Below are positions 45,620-56,519 of a DNA stretch of 64,000 bases, piece by piece (position 1 is the stretch's first letter; each line of letters opens with the position of its first letter). The translations under genes and the position numbers were made by a program. The stretch spans positions 1-64,000 of the forward strand of contig JAAKBF010000102.1 of the NCBI GenBank assembly GCA_012656075.1, given 5' to 3'. The notes beneath the pieces were generated by a model. It was not told where the DNA came from and made no database searches. It saw only the letters and a program-made list of their open reading frames with translations. The stretch is from Phytophthora hibernalis. Its lineage: Eukaryota > Oomycota > Peronosporomycetes > Peronosporales > Peronosporaceae.

Positions 45620-46525
45620 GGAAAGTGTGAAACACAAGGCGAAACTAATGCAGCAAAATTGAAACATTGTCAATCCATTTTTATAGTGTAAACTCGCCTA
45701 CACAAGCAGAACGCTACCGGAATGCTATAGTGCGGTAGTCATACTGCGGTGAACGATTCCAAATTCCAAATGAACTTTATGTAAATAGGTCGTACAGAGA
45801 TAACACTGTGCTAAGCTATTCCCCTAGTCAACCTCACCGACCCTGCATCATCGACTAATCCACTGTGTCCTCTGCTACCTGCCGCTGTCATCCCACAGCG
45901 TCCTCTGCAGCAAACATCCAGACCGCTCCGTGTATTAGTTCCTGCCCACCACCACTTGCAGGTAAAACACGCCGGTCTTGTTGAATCTTTTCGCTCGTTG
46001 GGTTGCCCAACGACGAGAACGACGACGGCTACTTCATCCACAGACCCAAGTACACGATCACGGCGCGCCCGTTGCGCTGCAGGATGTTTTGAAGCCCATA
46101 TCTCGATGAGTAAAGTTGTATCTGTACAGAAAGCACAGGCCGGACAGTTCGTCCACCCTGTAGACGTGCGTCACACTCTCCAGGCGTTTCGACCCGTCCA
46201 CGCCGTTGAACAGCTTCCGTTAAATGGAATCGCAACTAAGAAGTTACTTGGATTAGCGCAACTAGAGCAACCATGATACTCTTCACTTCATCGTAAATTA
46301 GAGCAGTGCTCTTTGAGTTTTCTTACGCACTCGACGGATTTCATCCAAACACTGTATGGCCAACGGTGTCGCCGCAGAATCGATAACACCGGTCTACCAC
46401 GAGAAAGTTGCTGAATGAAATTGAGAACAGCTCGGCGGCGATTAAAAATCGTCTCTCATCTGCATCACACCACTTTGTACCATGACGTTGTTCCAGCTCA
46501 CGCACAGCAGTACCTCCATTTACGC
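45620..46525. other. Stretch without a clear gene
   Basis: Only short frames. The piece at 46,029-46,235 (minus; RRGRVETPGECDARLQGG) could be 3' flank of the Crypton at 46,526, but I cannot support a function. Confidence 0.35.
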
Positions 46526-47278
46526 CTACACTCTATTCATCCCAGAGCTCATTGACCGATTCCAATCCCCTGCGCATTTTGTAACGAGGCACTGCTCGCT
46601 GGCTACCTTCAATCTCAGGTGCAGCAGATGCGCTGCTCCTAGAAATGGTGACGATGCTGTTTTCTGTGTTAGTAACCAGCATAACCTGAAGTATGGCAGT
46701 ATCCCTCGAAGCGGCTGAAGAGTGCGCAATATTTCGGCGATGTTGCCTTCCACACTTCCCAGCTTTGAGCTTACTTGATCAACAGATGCCTTCAGATCTT
46801 GGTGTACACCATCCAGCTTTGCTTTCAAGAAAGGCATAGCTTTTCGCATCCTCTGATCTGCAGGGTCCTCCATTGTTGTTACTGACTCTCTTGATTGATG
46901 TTTGAATTGCAGAAATGCGTTTGAGGCAAAAATATTGTGCTTCCACACTGGATAATGCGGTGTTAACTCGTGTAAGAAGACTGCATCCTGAAGAAGAACT
47001 TTGTGAAGATATTGCAGGAGTTCTAGAAATCCCCCTGCTGCAATTGACTGCTCAGTGTTGCCTTCATTAAGACCCTGCTGCCATGTCTCAACCTGGCGGG
47101 AAATCTTGCATTGTAGAGAAGAAGGGGGATTCACAGATGCGCGGGCAACAAAAACTCCCTCGAGAAGGCTCAAATCCAGCAAGTGTTCGCATAGCTTCGC
47201 GGGGTAGAGATGTGAGATAGCACTTCTCCCTTGATTGGGTGTTCCAGCGGCCTAAACGCCTTATTTAAGATTCACTAG
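46526..47278 (-). pseudogene. Crypton recombinase, 3' half (interrupted by the Gypsy element)
   Basis: The reading frame opens at the Gypsy insertion point. It reads ES-stop-IRRLGRWN, then CYLTSLPREAMRTLAGF, the end of an oomycete Crypton tyrosine recombinase with its GRWN box and catalytic Tyr. It continues for over 200 residues as a GCR1_C-like helical domain (LLQYLHKVLLQDAVF, HYPVWKHNIFASNAFLQF) and ends at 46,526. The only lesion on this side is one TAA directly after the insertion point, where a CAA (Gln) is expected. The 5' half lies at 59,742-60,350. Confidence 0.8.
47275..47278. repeat. Target-site duplication CTAG, one side
   Basis: CTAG directly precedes the TG of the LTR at 47,279, and the same CTAG follows the other LTR at 59,742-59,745. 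If the final A of the LTR is counted as target, the duplication is 5 bp, ACTAG. Either size is normal for Gypsy elements. Confidence 0.75.
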
Positions 47279-48337
47279 TGTGGCGAAGCTGCTTCACGAA
47301 AATTGCTGACGCGTTCGAAGCTTGCGCACTGTACGCCCGGACTGCCGACTTCGGAGGGGTACTCCGTTGATCTGGCGCGATCGAAACCTTGTAGTCACCT
47401 TGTGTACCCGACGGCTGGGCGGGTTACGCTCTTCCGGTGTTCGTGAAGATGTTCAGTGGTGACCAAGGCGGATGTTGGAGCTTGTGTGCTTCCGGGGTCT
47501 GGGTGGGTGACGGCCACGCGGGTATTCTTCACGCGGTCGTCGGTGTGCTGCGATCGAGTCTTGGTTCAAGCCGATCGCGTGGGGATATCCTGTTCTTGTG
47601 CTGTTGTAGCCCTTTCCGTTGCTTGCCGCCTCCTCTTGGCGGGATCTTGTGGTGAGATTGATGTGCGAGCGTACCCTGGCCAAGCTATCCAGGTGTACGT
47701 CGTGTTCTTGGTTGGCGTAGTGAGTTCTTCTTCGGGTAGGCCAATGTACCTCCTTCCCCGGTAGTCTAGAAAACACTTGCGTCTTGCAAGGCAAATCGGA
47801 ATCTATAATACCAAAGTAAAGGTCCTAAAGGTCTCTCCCCATCTCGCTCTCTTCCTATCCCTCTTGCGTGCTTCCTGTTTGCGCATTGTACCTTGAACCT
47901 GATATTATGTACCAAGATTGCGGTACCGTAATGAATTGATGGCTCCATTGTACCCACAATCCATGTGATCGCCCGTACCGAAATGATTGTTCAAGATCAA
48001 CCCCGCAGATCGCGAGTTGGCAGATCGCGTGTCCCAATAATTGCACCTGATCGCATATTGGAATAATTGCACCTGATCGCATATTGGAATAATTGCACCT
48101 GATCGCATATTGGAATAATTGCACCAGATTGCGTACCGGAATGATTGTGCCAGACGAATCAGGTCGGGGTGTACCCCATTGTTGGTACACCAGTCAGGTC
48201 TCGCCCAGATGTCACACAACCGGATGTAACCAGACACAGCTGCAGCTCTCAGGTCGCGATCCATTAATCGTGATCTTTAGGTCTTCATGTCGCCTCCGAT
48301 TGGTGAAGCTCCACAAGAGCCAGACCGCTTCACGTCA
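47279..48337 (-). repeat. 3' LTR of the Gypsy element
   Basis: 1,059 bp, plus-strand form TGTGGCGAAGC...CACGTCA. It matches 58,679-59,741 except for a lost G near 47,350, a lost TTC near 47,492 and single substitutions near 47,588 and 47,923. It lies directly upstream of the plus-strand antisense gene and could supply its promoter. Confidence 0.95.
48036..48163. repeat. 26-bp tandem repeats in the 3' LTR
   Basis: Three perfect units, each beginning aataattgcacctgatcgca, start at 48,036, 48,062 and 48,088. Two decayed units follow (from 48,114 and 48,140). The run may be a regulatory array within the LTR. Confidence 0.9.
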
Positions 48338-48437
48338 ATCGCCCTCTGCGCTGGATAAGGCCGTACAGCAGCCGCCGCCAGCGCACGCCACTCTACTTCC
48401 CGACGTCATCTTCCCCGTCGCCGTTTCCACTCCCTCC

Positions 48438-51044
48438 ATGGTTGCCGCTCAGCAGCCCAGTTCTTCGGTCCTCCCCAGCGCTGCCGTCGCCGATAACACC
48501 AGGTCCGAGACCGACCCCTCACCCACTCCAGTAGTCTCCACTCTCCCGATTGCACTTCCTCCCATCCACCGCGAAGCTGCGCAAGCTTTCCTCGCAGCAT
48601 TCAACGAGCTGCTGGATCGCGCTGACGCTGGTCGGACTTGGCGGAAGATCACGCAAGTCTGCAGCGTGCATACGCTGACCAGAAATCGCGTGCCGACCGT
48701 CTCGAGAGCGAGTTGAACGAGGCATACGCAGCGGCGTCACCCTACGTTTTGCACTGCCAGCACGAGTTCGATATCCTCCATCGTCGTTACCGGGATGCGT
48801 TACAAGTGTCCGCGGATTACGAGCGTGCACTGCAGGAACGCTTGGACAACTCACGAGAAGTCGAGGCACTCCGGGATCAACTGCGTGTTACCCAAGAGGT
48901 GTGCGACGAGGAGATTGCGCGCCTGCAGAACGAAATCGGTAGCCTGGCTAGGCAACTGGCGACCGCGACTTCAGCTGCGGGCGCCTCTCCTGTCTTCGCA
49001 CGTCGTATCACGGCCCTCCAAGACGAACGTGACCACGCTGTTGCTGGGCGCGATCAGGTTACGGTCGACTGTTATCGATATCGTCACGACCTGGCACAAG
49101 CTGAAGACGACATCCGGGCTCACGAAGCTTCGCAGCAAGCTCTCGACGATGCTGCCTCTCGGATTCGTGGACGTGTCACTCGACTGGAGCAGCGCGTCGC
49201 CGATTTACAGGCACGTAATCAGCAACAAATCGCCGCTGCCCAGACGAATTTAGATCGTGTCACGCTGAACGTGACCGCGAGCACGATCGGGCGGATGCCG
49301 CGGAGACTCAGTTACGCTCTGCTAACGTCAACCTGAGACGGGTGACTAATGAGCGTGACCAAGCTCGGGCTGATCTCGCGTCCACTCGTACGTTACCGTC
49401 GCCGCTTTCATGTTTCTGTGACGCTGTAATAACTCCCTTTTGTCGCTTCTTCATAGAGTCCCAGATCGCGTCGGCTCGTGCATCTATTGCGAGACTTGAG
49501 CGTAGCGTGAATTCGCTGCAGGCGAACCATGGTCGCCTCCAGACTCTGCAGAAGGAGAATGACACTTTGCAGCGTGACCTGGCGGCTGTTCGGACCGCTT
49601 CCGCGGTGTTCGAAGCTGAGCGCGATCGAGCAATGCAAGACCGCGATGTCATCCGTGACCGCGTAGCTGGACTGATCTCCTTGGTCCAGCCTGGCTCCAT
49701 CGCGGTAACCGCTTCGGTTACGCCCGATACTCAAACGCCGGTGCCAGCCGGAAATCCTAAGCGACCCCGCAGTCCACGGTCTCCAAGCTGTTCACCGCCT
49801 CCACGCCGTCGTTCTCGAGCCCATTCGCCCGGCCGCAACTCGCAATGCAAGAGTCCATCCTCGGGTTCAAGACAAGGGTGACTTCGTGGGGGCAGCCGAT
49901 CTCGTGCTCGCGCGGGAGGTCTCTCCTCCTCCAAAGCATCAGGCAGTGACGACGAGATTTTTGGGCTGCTCTGACAAGTTCACGGTCTTCTGCTCGGCGA
50001 CGCTCTTCTTCGGCGGGTGCATCGGGCGGCGGGTCATTTGATCGCCCGATTGACGTTGCGTCCGACTCTTCGAATGGATCATCCCGAGACCCCGATCAAT
50101 CAGACGAGAGTGGTGAAGATGACAGCTTCGAAGCTGGCAGTGACGATGGCGATCGGTCCAGCGAGGGGAACAGCCGAATTTGTGCCCATGATTCGCCCGC
50201 TAGCGACGACAGTGTTACTAGTATACCGCGATCGCGCCGGAACCGGCTTCTCCTTCCCGCGCGGTGGGATCTGCTGTCTCCCACTACCATAGCGCGTGAT
50301 GACTGGATACCAAGCTATCGTGACCGCCGCCGTCGAACCCCTGCCGAAGTTTCTCCGTGGCTCGCTCGATATATCAGTCACGTGAGAGTAGCTGAGCTCG
50401 ACATTAATTTGTTCTGCCACCACTTCGCCAAGCCTCGCTACTGGCTGTTTCCTCCGGGTAAACGACGCCTTCGGAGAGTCTCTGGAATCTGGAGCTGATC
50501 ACCGAGGAACAGATCGATGCACTTTACGACGAGGCGCCTTTGGACAACCTGGCCTTCGTCGTCGAACCCGTGTCTTTCGAAGTGACAGGTTGGTCTACCG
50601 AGATCGCGACCAATGGGAGGAGACGCATCGCCAGGCAGTGTGAAAGTCGACTCGCTCCTTCCCTGTCAGTTCTGTGTTGCGCAAAACGGAACCTGCCCTG
50701 GCCGCATTCTGTGAAGAGAGACGACAGCGGCAATCTCGTCTCGGGGCCCGTTGGAAGTCCTTCCTGAAACGTGTTCTCCACGGGATGATCGCGGGTCACT
50801 ATGTTCTGGACCTGCTTCTCGATCCCTTCTTCCTTCACTATTCTCGCCCGGGGAAAAGGGAGCCTGGTACCCCGGCCTTGGCTGTAATCAGCCGCCTTCG
50901 ACTCTGCTAGATGCGTTGCGAGAGGTCGACGCAGCGGAACCGTGGCGGAACCAGTATCGCAACGATATAGCGAGCCACCCCGGCTATCACGTTCGGCGTA
51001 TCTCTGCGTCCTCCGGCTGCCGAAGAGTAGGCGAACTTGGCTAG
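48438..51044 (+). pseudogene. Antisense gene of the Gypsy element: coiled-coil protein
   Basis: The plus strand between the 3' LTR and the chromodomain carries a long coding region opposite to gag-pol. It has a Pro/Ser/Ala-rich N-terminus after the ATG at 48,438 (MVAAQQPSSSVLPSAAVADN), then two long coiled coils (48,638-49,290 and 49,342-49,650; LERSVNSLQANHGRLQTLQK). A basic Arg/Ser/Pro segment follows (about 49,740-49,870, RPRSPRSPSCSPPPRRRSR), then an acidic Ser/Asp stretch (about 50,075-50,200) and a conserved-looking globular C-terminus. The C-terminus includes ISHVRVAELDINLFCHHFAK, WNLELITEEQIDALYDEAP, LLLDPFFLHYS and VDAAEPWRNQYRND. About six frameshifts split it. The pattern recalls hypothetical oomycete proteins I cannot name. 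Its role is unknown. Confidence 0.75.
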
Positions 51045-51266
51045 TCGCGACGCACCTGCTAAACCTCGATCTTGATAATCTCCTTTCTACTGTGGCCTCT
51101 TCTTTCTTTTGGTTTGTCGATCTTCCTTGCTTGTTGAGCGATTGCCGCTCTTCACTGGTGACTTCGCCCCCAGTACGAACGATACTCCCACAAATAACCC
51201 TTCCACCTCAATGTGTGGCCTCCCACACAATCTTCTTGCTTTTCTCCGCCCGCAACTGCCAACCTG

Positions 51267-51490
51267 CTACGAGCTCTCCTCCGCCTCATGCGACTGCATG
51301 ACTCCGAAACGGCTACGATTGGTCATTCCCCGCTCGTATTCGCGCAACAAGGCCCTGCAGTTCAGATCGGGTTCGTCGACCCATGAAGGGTCGTCGTAGC
51401 CTTTCCAGTACACTTGGAATTCGCGGTGAACACGGCCGTAGCGCGTCCGTCGACCCGATCTCATCCCTGCTATCTTTTCCACCTCGTATT
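51267..51490 (-). pseudogene. C-terminal chromodomain of the integrase
   Basis: EKIAGMRSGRRTRYGRVHRE, FQVYWKGYDDPSWVDEPDLN and LLREYER form a chromodomain (aromatic residues around VYWKGY; W in PSWV). It is separated from the integrase by a frameshift near 51,490. Chromodomains steer integration to particular chromatin. This is the last sense-strand domain; the convergent antisense gene ends about 220 bp further on. Confidence 0.85.
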
Positions 51491-51499
51491 CCCTTCCTC

Positions 51500-52640
51500 G
51501 AGACGTCCTTCCCAGCTATCTTCCGGTAAGATTGCTTCATCAAAATCAAAACGGTTCCCCTCGTCCACAGTTAACTTCAGCGTAGGACGATCCGGAAAAC
51601 TCCGCACTGGCTTCAGTTTGGACACGTGGACAACCGGGAACAGGCGATACTCGGTGCCAACGATCTCCAGCCTCGCCGCATGATTCCCCACCATTTCGAT
51701 CACCCGAAACGGACCGTGCCACATGTGGGCTAACTTGCGTGCGTACCCTTCATTCACTCTATCCAGGTACAACCAGACTTGCGCACCAGCTATAATCTCG
51801 TGCGGTCGGAGGTCTTCGTTGTGTTCGTCCGCGCGCGACCGAATCGCGGCTCGCAGGCCTTCGTTCACCTGCTCCCTCGCGCGCCAATAGTGATTCTGCA
51901 CGTGATATCTCCACTGTCGAGGCTCCCGATCGCGACGTCGCGTACTTCCCAGGGGTAATGCCGCTTCCAACGTGGAGCGTGGGTCCCAACCATGGGTCAA
52001 GTAGGAGGTCGTGTCCCCGCGCACGCGATCTTGAGCCGTATTCAACGCGACCGTCAGACGTTCGGTATACTTGTCCCAGTCTTGTTGCTTTACATCTGCG
52101 ACATACATCTTGAGCTCGCGGGTCAGCGTCTGCACCATCCTTTCGGCCGTTCCGTTCGCTTGAGGTCTATACGCCATCGTAGCTTTCTGTTTCTGTCCCA
52201 CAATCCGGCTGAATACGCCGAAGAAATCGGACATAAACCCGGGCTTTCTGTCGTGCCGTATAGCTTCACTGGCTCCAAACCGACGGAACACACATTCTTC
52301 ATAATTCTCTGCGATCGTCTGGGCTGTCCTCGACGCGCTCGCCTTCGCGATCACATATCCCATGAACAGGTTGACCCATATCAGCAGCTCCGTATTCCCC
52401 TTAAACGACTTTGGCAGCGACGGAATGTGATCCATCGCGATGATCTGAAAAGGGTATGTAGCCTGCAGGTTTCCCGGCGACTCACCTCTCACGAAGGGGC
52501 GTCCTTTCCCTGTCTCACAATCCGTGCATTCTCCCACATAGCGTTGGACACTCTTGAACAGGCCTCTCCAGTAAAAGTGCGCTCTGACCCGAAGGTACGT
52601 TCTTCCGATCCCCTGATGCCCCCTTCCAAGCTCGTATGAT
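51500..52640 (-). pseudogene. Gypsy integrase
   Basis: The N-terminal zinc part is visible just upstream of the main open piece (HQGIGRTYLRVRAHFYWRGL then GECTDCETGKG, about 52,500-52,620). The catalytic core has IIAMDHIPSLPKS, IRHDRKPGFMSDFF and YRPQANGTAERMVQTL, giving D, D and E. The C-terminal beta domain follows (AHMWHGPFRVIEMVGNHAAR, FPVVHVSKLKPV). The main piece is open over 355 codons; the zinc part is one frameshift away. Confidence 0.92.
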
Positions 52641-53059
52641 AATGGTGTAAGAAGTCTTGCTACAGGGTTTCCGGCACTACGAGCTTCGCGACCTCGTCCC
52701 GATCTTCGTCCGTCTCTGTCGACGGCGGGCAGTAGAGCAGCAGACCGCTCTCGTCCAGCTCATAATGATCTGCGATCATGGAACACGTCTTCGCTTTCTT
52801 CGCAGTCAGGCCTCCAACTTCTCCATTCAGGTACGCTTTTAGATCGGCTATCCACTTCTCCTCATCCTGGGCTTGGACAATCCGCTCACCCGGTATATGC
52901 TGCACGATTGTTTCTTCCAGGGCGTTCAGTGGTGCCCTCCGACGTCGCGTTGATCTTGTTACTGCGGTTACGCGGGCGACAATGCTGTCATCTCTCAGCT
53001 TGAGAAGCTCGTCCAGGCGGTTGAGCGTGATCAAGTCTTGGCGATCTTCTTCCAAGGTA

Positions 53060-53500
53060 ACCACAGTTTCTTCTTCGCGTTGAAGGGCGGCGTTAGCTAA
53101 CTTGTCTGCACTTTGATTCCAATCTCGTTTCATGCGCAGGAACTCGTGCTTCGGCCACGATCCAAGCTGATCCATCGCCTTCTTCCGCAGCAATTGCAAA
53201 CCCGGAGCGTTGCACGCAATCTCGCCCCGCATTTGTTGGATCACCAAATTGGAATCTCCGCAGATTATAATCCGCCCCTATCCATGGTGGGCAGAAGGTC
53301 GAAACATAACAGAAGACCACGGTATTCGGCCTCGTTCACAGGCAAATCGGCTGCATACTTCGACGCGACTGACACGATCGTCCATTCCGGTAGCTTCCAG
53401 ATGATAGCACTGTACGTTCCGCTACTGCGTTTGACACGTGCTGATCCATCGAAACTCGCGACTAACAGGCTCTCTCCTTTTTCCACTGTAGGCGGAGGCA
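53060..53500 (-). pseudogene. Second, archaeal-type RNase H domain
   Basis: VASFDGSARVKRSSGTYSAI gives the first Asp, LPVNEAEYRGLLLCFDLL the Glu, IICGDSNLVIQQMRGE the second Asp and RDWNQSADKLANAAL the last Asp, so the full D-E-D-D set is present. A frameshift near 53,265 separates the halves. This domain type is known from plant Tat-lineage elements and from the oomycete Chronos/Archon elements. Confidence 0.85.
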
Positions 53501-53589
53501 TGATGATTGTCTGTCGGGGTTCTTTCACTGGTGCAATTGCGATCAACGTTTCATCTACTTCCACGCGAGGGGTGATGCTTGCCGCTGAC

Positions 53590-53965
53590 TCCCAAGATCT
53601 CGTCTTCCCCTTTCGTACACTTGCTGATCTCTAGGGTCCATTCTGAGAGCAACGCGGCCCAGTTTCCGAGCCGGCCTTGGAAGCCGGTCGAGTTGACCAG
53701 CCAGGCCAAGGTCGAATGCCGAGACAGCACCAAGATCGACCTGCTGGTCAGCAGGGTATTATTCACTTCAAGCATCCGCAAGAGTTCCAAGACTTCCTTG
53801 TCGACGATTCCGTTGTTGAGCTCGTTGGACTTCAACGTCCGGCTGGTGAACGTTACTGGCCAGTACACGCCATCATGCTCCTGCACGAGCGCCGCTGAGA
53901 TCGCCCACTGGCTCGCATAGATTACGATTACCGGGGTACGCTCAGGATCGAAATGTTTCAAGATT
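53590..53965 (-). pseudogene. Ty3-type RNase H, catalytically degenerate
   Basis: TPVIVIYASQWAISAAL, VTFTSRTLKSNELNNG, VDKEVLELLRML and LVLSRHSTLAWL align with the Ty3 RNase H strands. The position normally Asp in the DAS motif is Tyr (IYAS), and the TDH motif reads SRH, so two catalytic acids are absent. This fits a domain retained as a tether while the second RNase H does the catalysis. Confidence 0.8.
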
Positions 53966-54009
53966 GGAGTGGAAACGATTTTGGCCTTCAACATTGTGAA
54001 CGCAATCTT

Positions 54010-55229
54010 TGCTCGGGTACAACGGTTGACATCCTCTGCTGGTGGCTCCACGCCCCCAGCCCTTTGCCTACCGGAGTCGTTCTTCTCCTCACGTCCCATC
54101 TCGTAAAAGTCTGCTTCTCGCAACTCGTACAAGACCGCCGCGTAGATCGCGAAGTCTTCTATTAAGCGGCTGTAACAATTCAAGCTCCCCAAGAAGGATT
54201 GCATTGATCGGAGCGTTCGCGGAAACAGGAGGTTGCCCAGAGTTTCAAGATTTTTCGGGTCGGCTTCCAAACCTTCAGCGGATACACGATGGCCCAAATA
54301 GCCCACCTTTCGCTTGCCCCAGAAACTCTTGACCACGCTGATCGACAGATTCCAACGTTCGCAGGCGTCCAACAGCCTCTCGACCTTTTGCACATCATAT
54401 CTGCCGTCACCAGGATGTCGTCGATGTACGATCTTCTCCCCAGTACCGACGGCTTCGAGTTCGGCTCTGGTTCACATGTCTCGAACACGTCGATCGGCTT
54501 CGAGGGATCCTGGTCAGTGCTGATTCGGAGGTGTCCGTATAGCGCGTTGTCGATCAGCCTCTGGTAGATCTGTGGAGCGTACTTCAGGCCGAAGGGCATA
54601 CGCGTCCACTCGAAGAGACCGAAAGGCGTGATAAAGGTAGAAATCTTCAGAGCCCGTTCGGTCATAGACACCACCCAGAAACCACTCGCCATATCGAGGG
54701 AGCAATACCAGAGCACTTTGTCCAAGTCTTCCAAGAGATCGTTGATCATCGGTATGGGGTACACCATCAAACGTGTCAGCCCATATACTAATCGGTAGTC
54801 GATATAGAGCCGGATGTCAACATCATTCTTCTTGATAATGATCACGATCGGAGACGCCCATGGCGAAGTCGATGGCTTGATCATCTTCGCAGAGAGCAAA
54901 CTGTTGATCAGATCCGGCAGCTTCTCGCGGAACTGTGGGGCAACGCGTCGGACGCGCTGCGCAACGGGAGCTGCTGCTCCGACATCGATGTCGCAGATTG
55001 CGCCGACGGCCGCTGGTGGGAGCGCGTTTCCTTTCCTAATCACGAGGTGGCGTCGTCGCCAGATGATCTGCCGCAGACGATCGATCTCGTCGGGGGTGTT
55101 CGTTTCGGGATCACCCACCTGGATGTCCTCGATCGTGACTTCGTCGGTCGCGGTCACCACCTCCGGCAAGACGGCCATCTGCCTCTCCACATCTTCCGCG
55201 AAAAGGTCTCCTCCTTCGTGATAACACAC
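54010..55229 (-). pseudogene. Gypsy reverse transcriptase
   Basis: The fingers and palm carry STSPWASPIVIIIKKNDVDI, WYCSLDMASGFWVVSM (first catalytic Asp), RMPFGLKYAPQIYQRLID and SYIDDILVTADM (YIDD box; the last two catalytic Asp). There are about 40 residues between the primer-grip side and YIDD, longer than in standard Gypsy RTs. After a frame change the thumb continues in 54,010-54,393 (GYLGHRVSAEGLEADPKN). The catalytic residues are intact. Confidence 0.93.
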
Positions 55230-55925
55230 TTCCTCATCGTCGGCGTTCTCTGGCTTGGAGATCGACGATTTTCAGGTTGAGACTGAGTCTCCTCTTGATC
55301 CAGAGCCGCTTCGTCGTCTCCCTTAGCGCTGTCTGCCGGAGGATTCTTCGCGTCCTGATCGCCTGATTCATCTGCCCACTTCACCCGTTTCGTAACCACC
55401 CTCGGTTCAACTTCGACTGGGGTTGGTACCATGATCTGGGCAACAGCCGGCCTCCTTGTGTTGGAGTCACGTCTCAAGATTTTCGTCGGCGGTTCGTACA
55501 TCGGCCCGTCCACCATTGGTTCATCAGGTTCCAGATCCTAATCATCTTCAGGTTGCCGGTCGGTGGTGGCTTGGAATGCCAGGTTCTGCCACTCTGCATA
55601 CCGTCGCGATCCGACTAGCACAAAACCAGGGTTCGAGGCACGCGTCCTCCTTCGAGCCACATGCCGACACAGGTGTCATCATGCAACGTTACCTCCTGAT
55701 CGCTGATGTTCGTGATTTTCAGGTATCGAGTCTTCCCAGTCCGGACACCAAGCTTGTTACCCAGCGTTCACCTCGAGTAGCCCACAACTTCCGGTGGCTC
55801 GACAGGATGAAGCCTCTCCGGACCTCTATCGATCCTCCAACTTTAAGGTTCCAGTATTCTCCCACCACGATCCGCGACACCTTCTCGCTGTAGAGTGGAC
55901 GTCGGCCGGCTAACTGGATTCGCAC
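55154..55925 (-). pseudogene. Linker between protease and RT
   Basis: This is a polyprotein segment: a hydrophobic piece at 55,719-55,925, then a charged, low-complexity stretch (KRVKWADESGDQDAKN and KGDDEAALDQEETQ) at 55,154-55,516. No domain is recognised. Confidence 0.6.
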
Positions 55926-55943
55926 CTCGTCTGGAAGACTCAG

Positions 55944-56342
55944 TTATCCGTCGGCGAGATCGAGGCGGATGCCCGCCGGCACCATGAAATCCATCCCCAA
56001 GATCAAGTCTTGTCCACCGGTTGGCGGGCCGACCCAGACATCAAAATGGTAAACCAGCAACCCAGCGAGCGTAATCTTGATTCTGGTACGTCCGTCCGCT
56101 CTGTAGGGATTCTTACCAACTCCTTCACACTCCAACTCTTGACTGTTGTCCATGTAGCACCCAACCTTACGAGCAAAGGCGGCATCCAAAATGGACATCT
56201 CGGCGCCGCTGTCAAACAGCAATGTGGCTTTTTCGTTGTTGATTTTCCCCAAGGCTTTCGCCTGCCGGAACTTCTTGTCCGGCACGTGGTACTTCCAATA
56301 TCCCCGCGATTCTCCATGCAAGAGGTCCAGGGCCATCGTCAC
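55944..56342 (-). pseudogene. Gypsy aspartic protease
   Basis: ATLLFDSGAEMSILDAAFA is the active-site loop (Asp-Ser-Gly), followed about 70 residues later by GGQDLILGMDFMVPAG, the flap and C-terminal strand typical of retropepsins. It is open over 132 codons and separated from gag and RT by frame changes. Confidence 0.9.
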
Positions 56343-56519
56343 CTCCGATCGTCCGAATCGACGACCTGATGGAGGCTGGAGATCGCCATGGTACGTTTGT
56401 CATGAAGGTCACATGTATTGTCGGTCGGCCGAATCAGCTTTCTTACATCTGACTTCGACTGTTTATCGACATTTGCATAGATGCAGAACTTAGAACGCCC
56501 GTCTCGTACCGGATTCCAA

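Noticed and set aside
45811..46235. Minus-strand ORFs between the Ulp1-like remnant and the Crypton
   Set aside because: They are short, with biased Arg/Gly composition, no motif and no second copy to support them.
48036..48163. 26-bp repeats as a CRISPR array
   Set aside because: The units are directly adjacent with no spacers and lie inside a eukaryotic LTR.
48438..51044. Antisense gene as a retroviral-type envelope
   Set aside because: No signal peptide, membrane span or glycoprotein cysteine pattern is visible; it is coiled-coil, basic and acidic regions instead.
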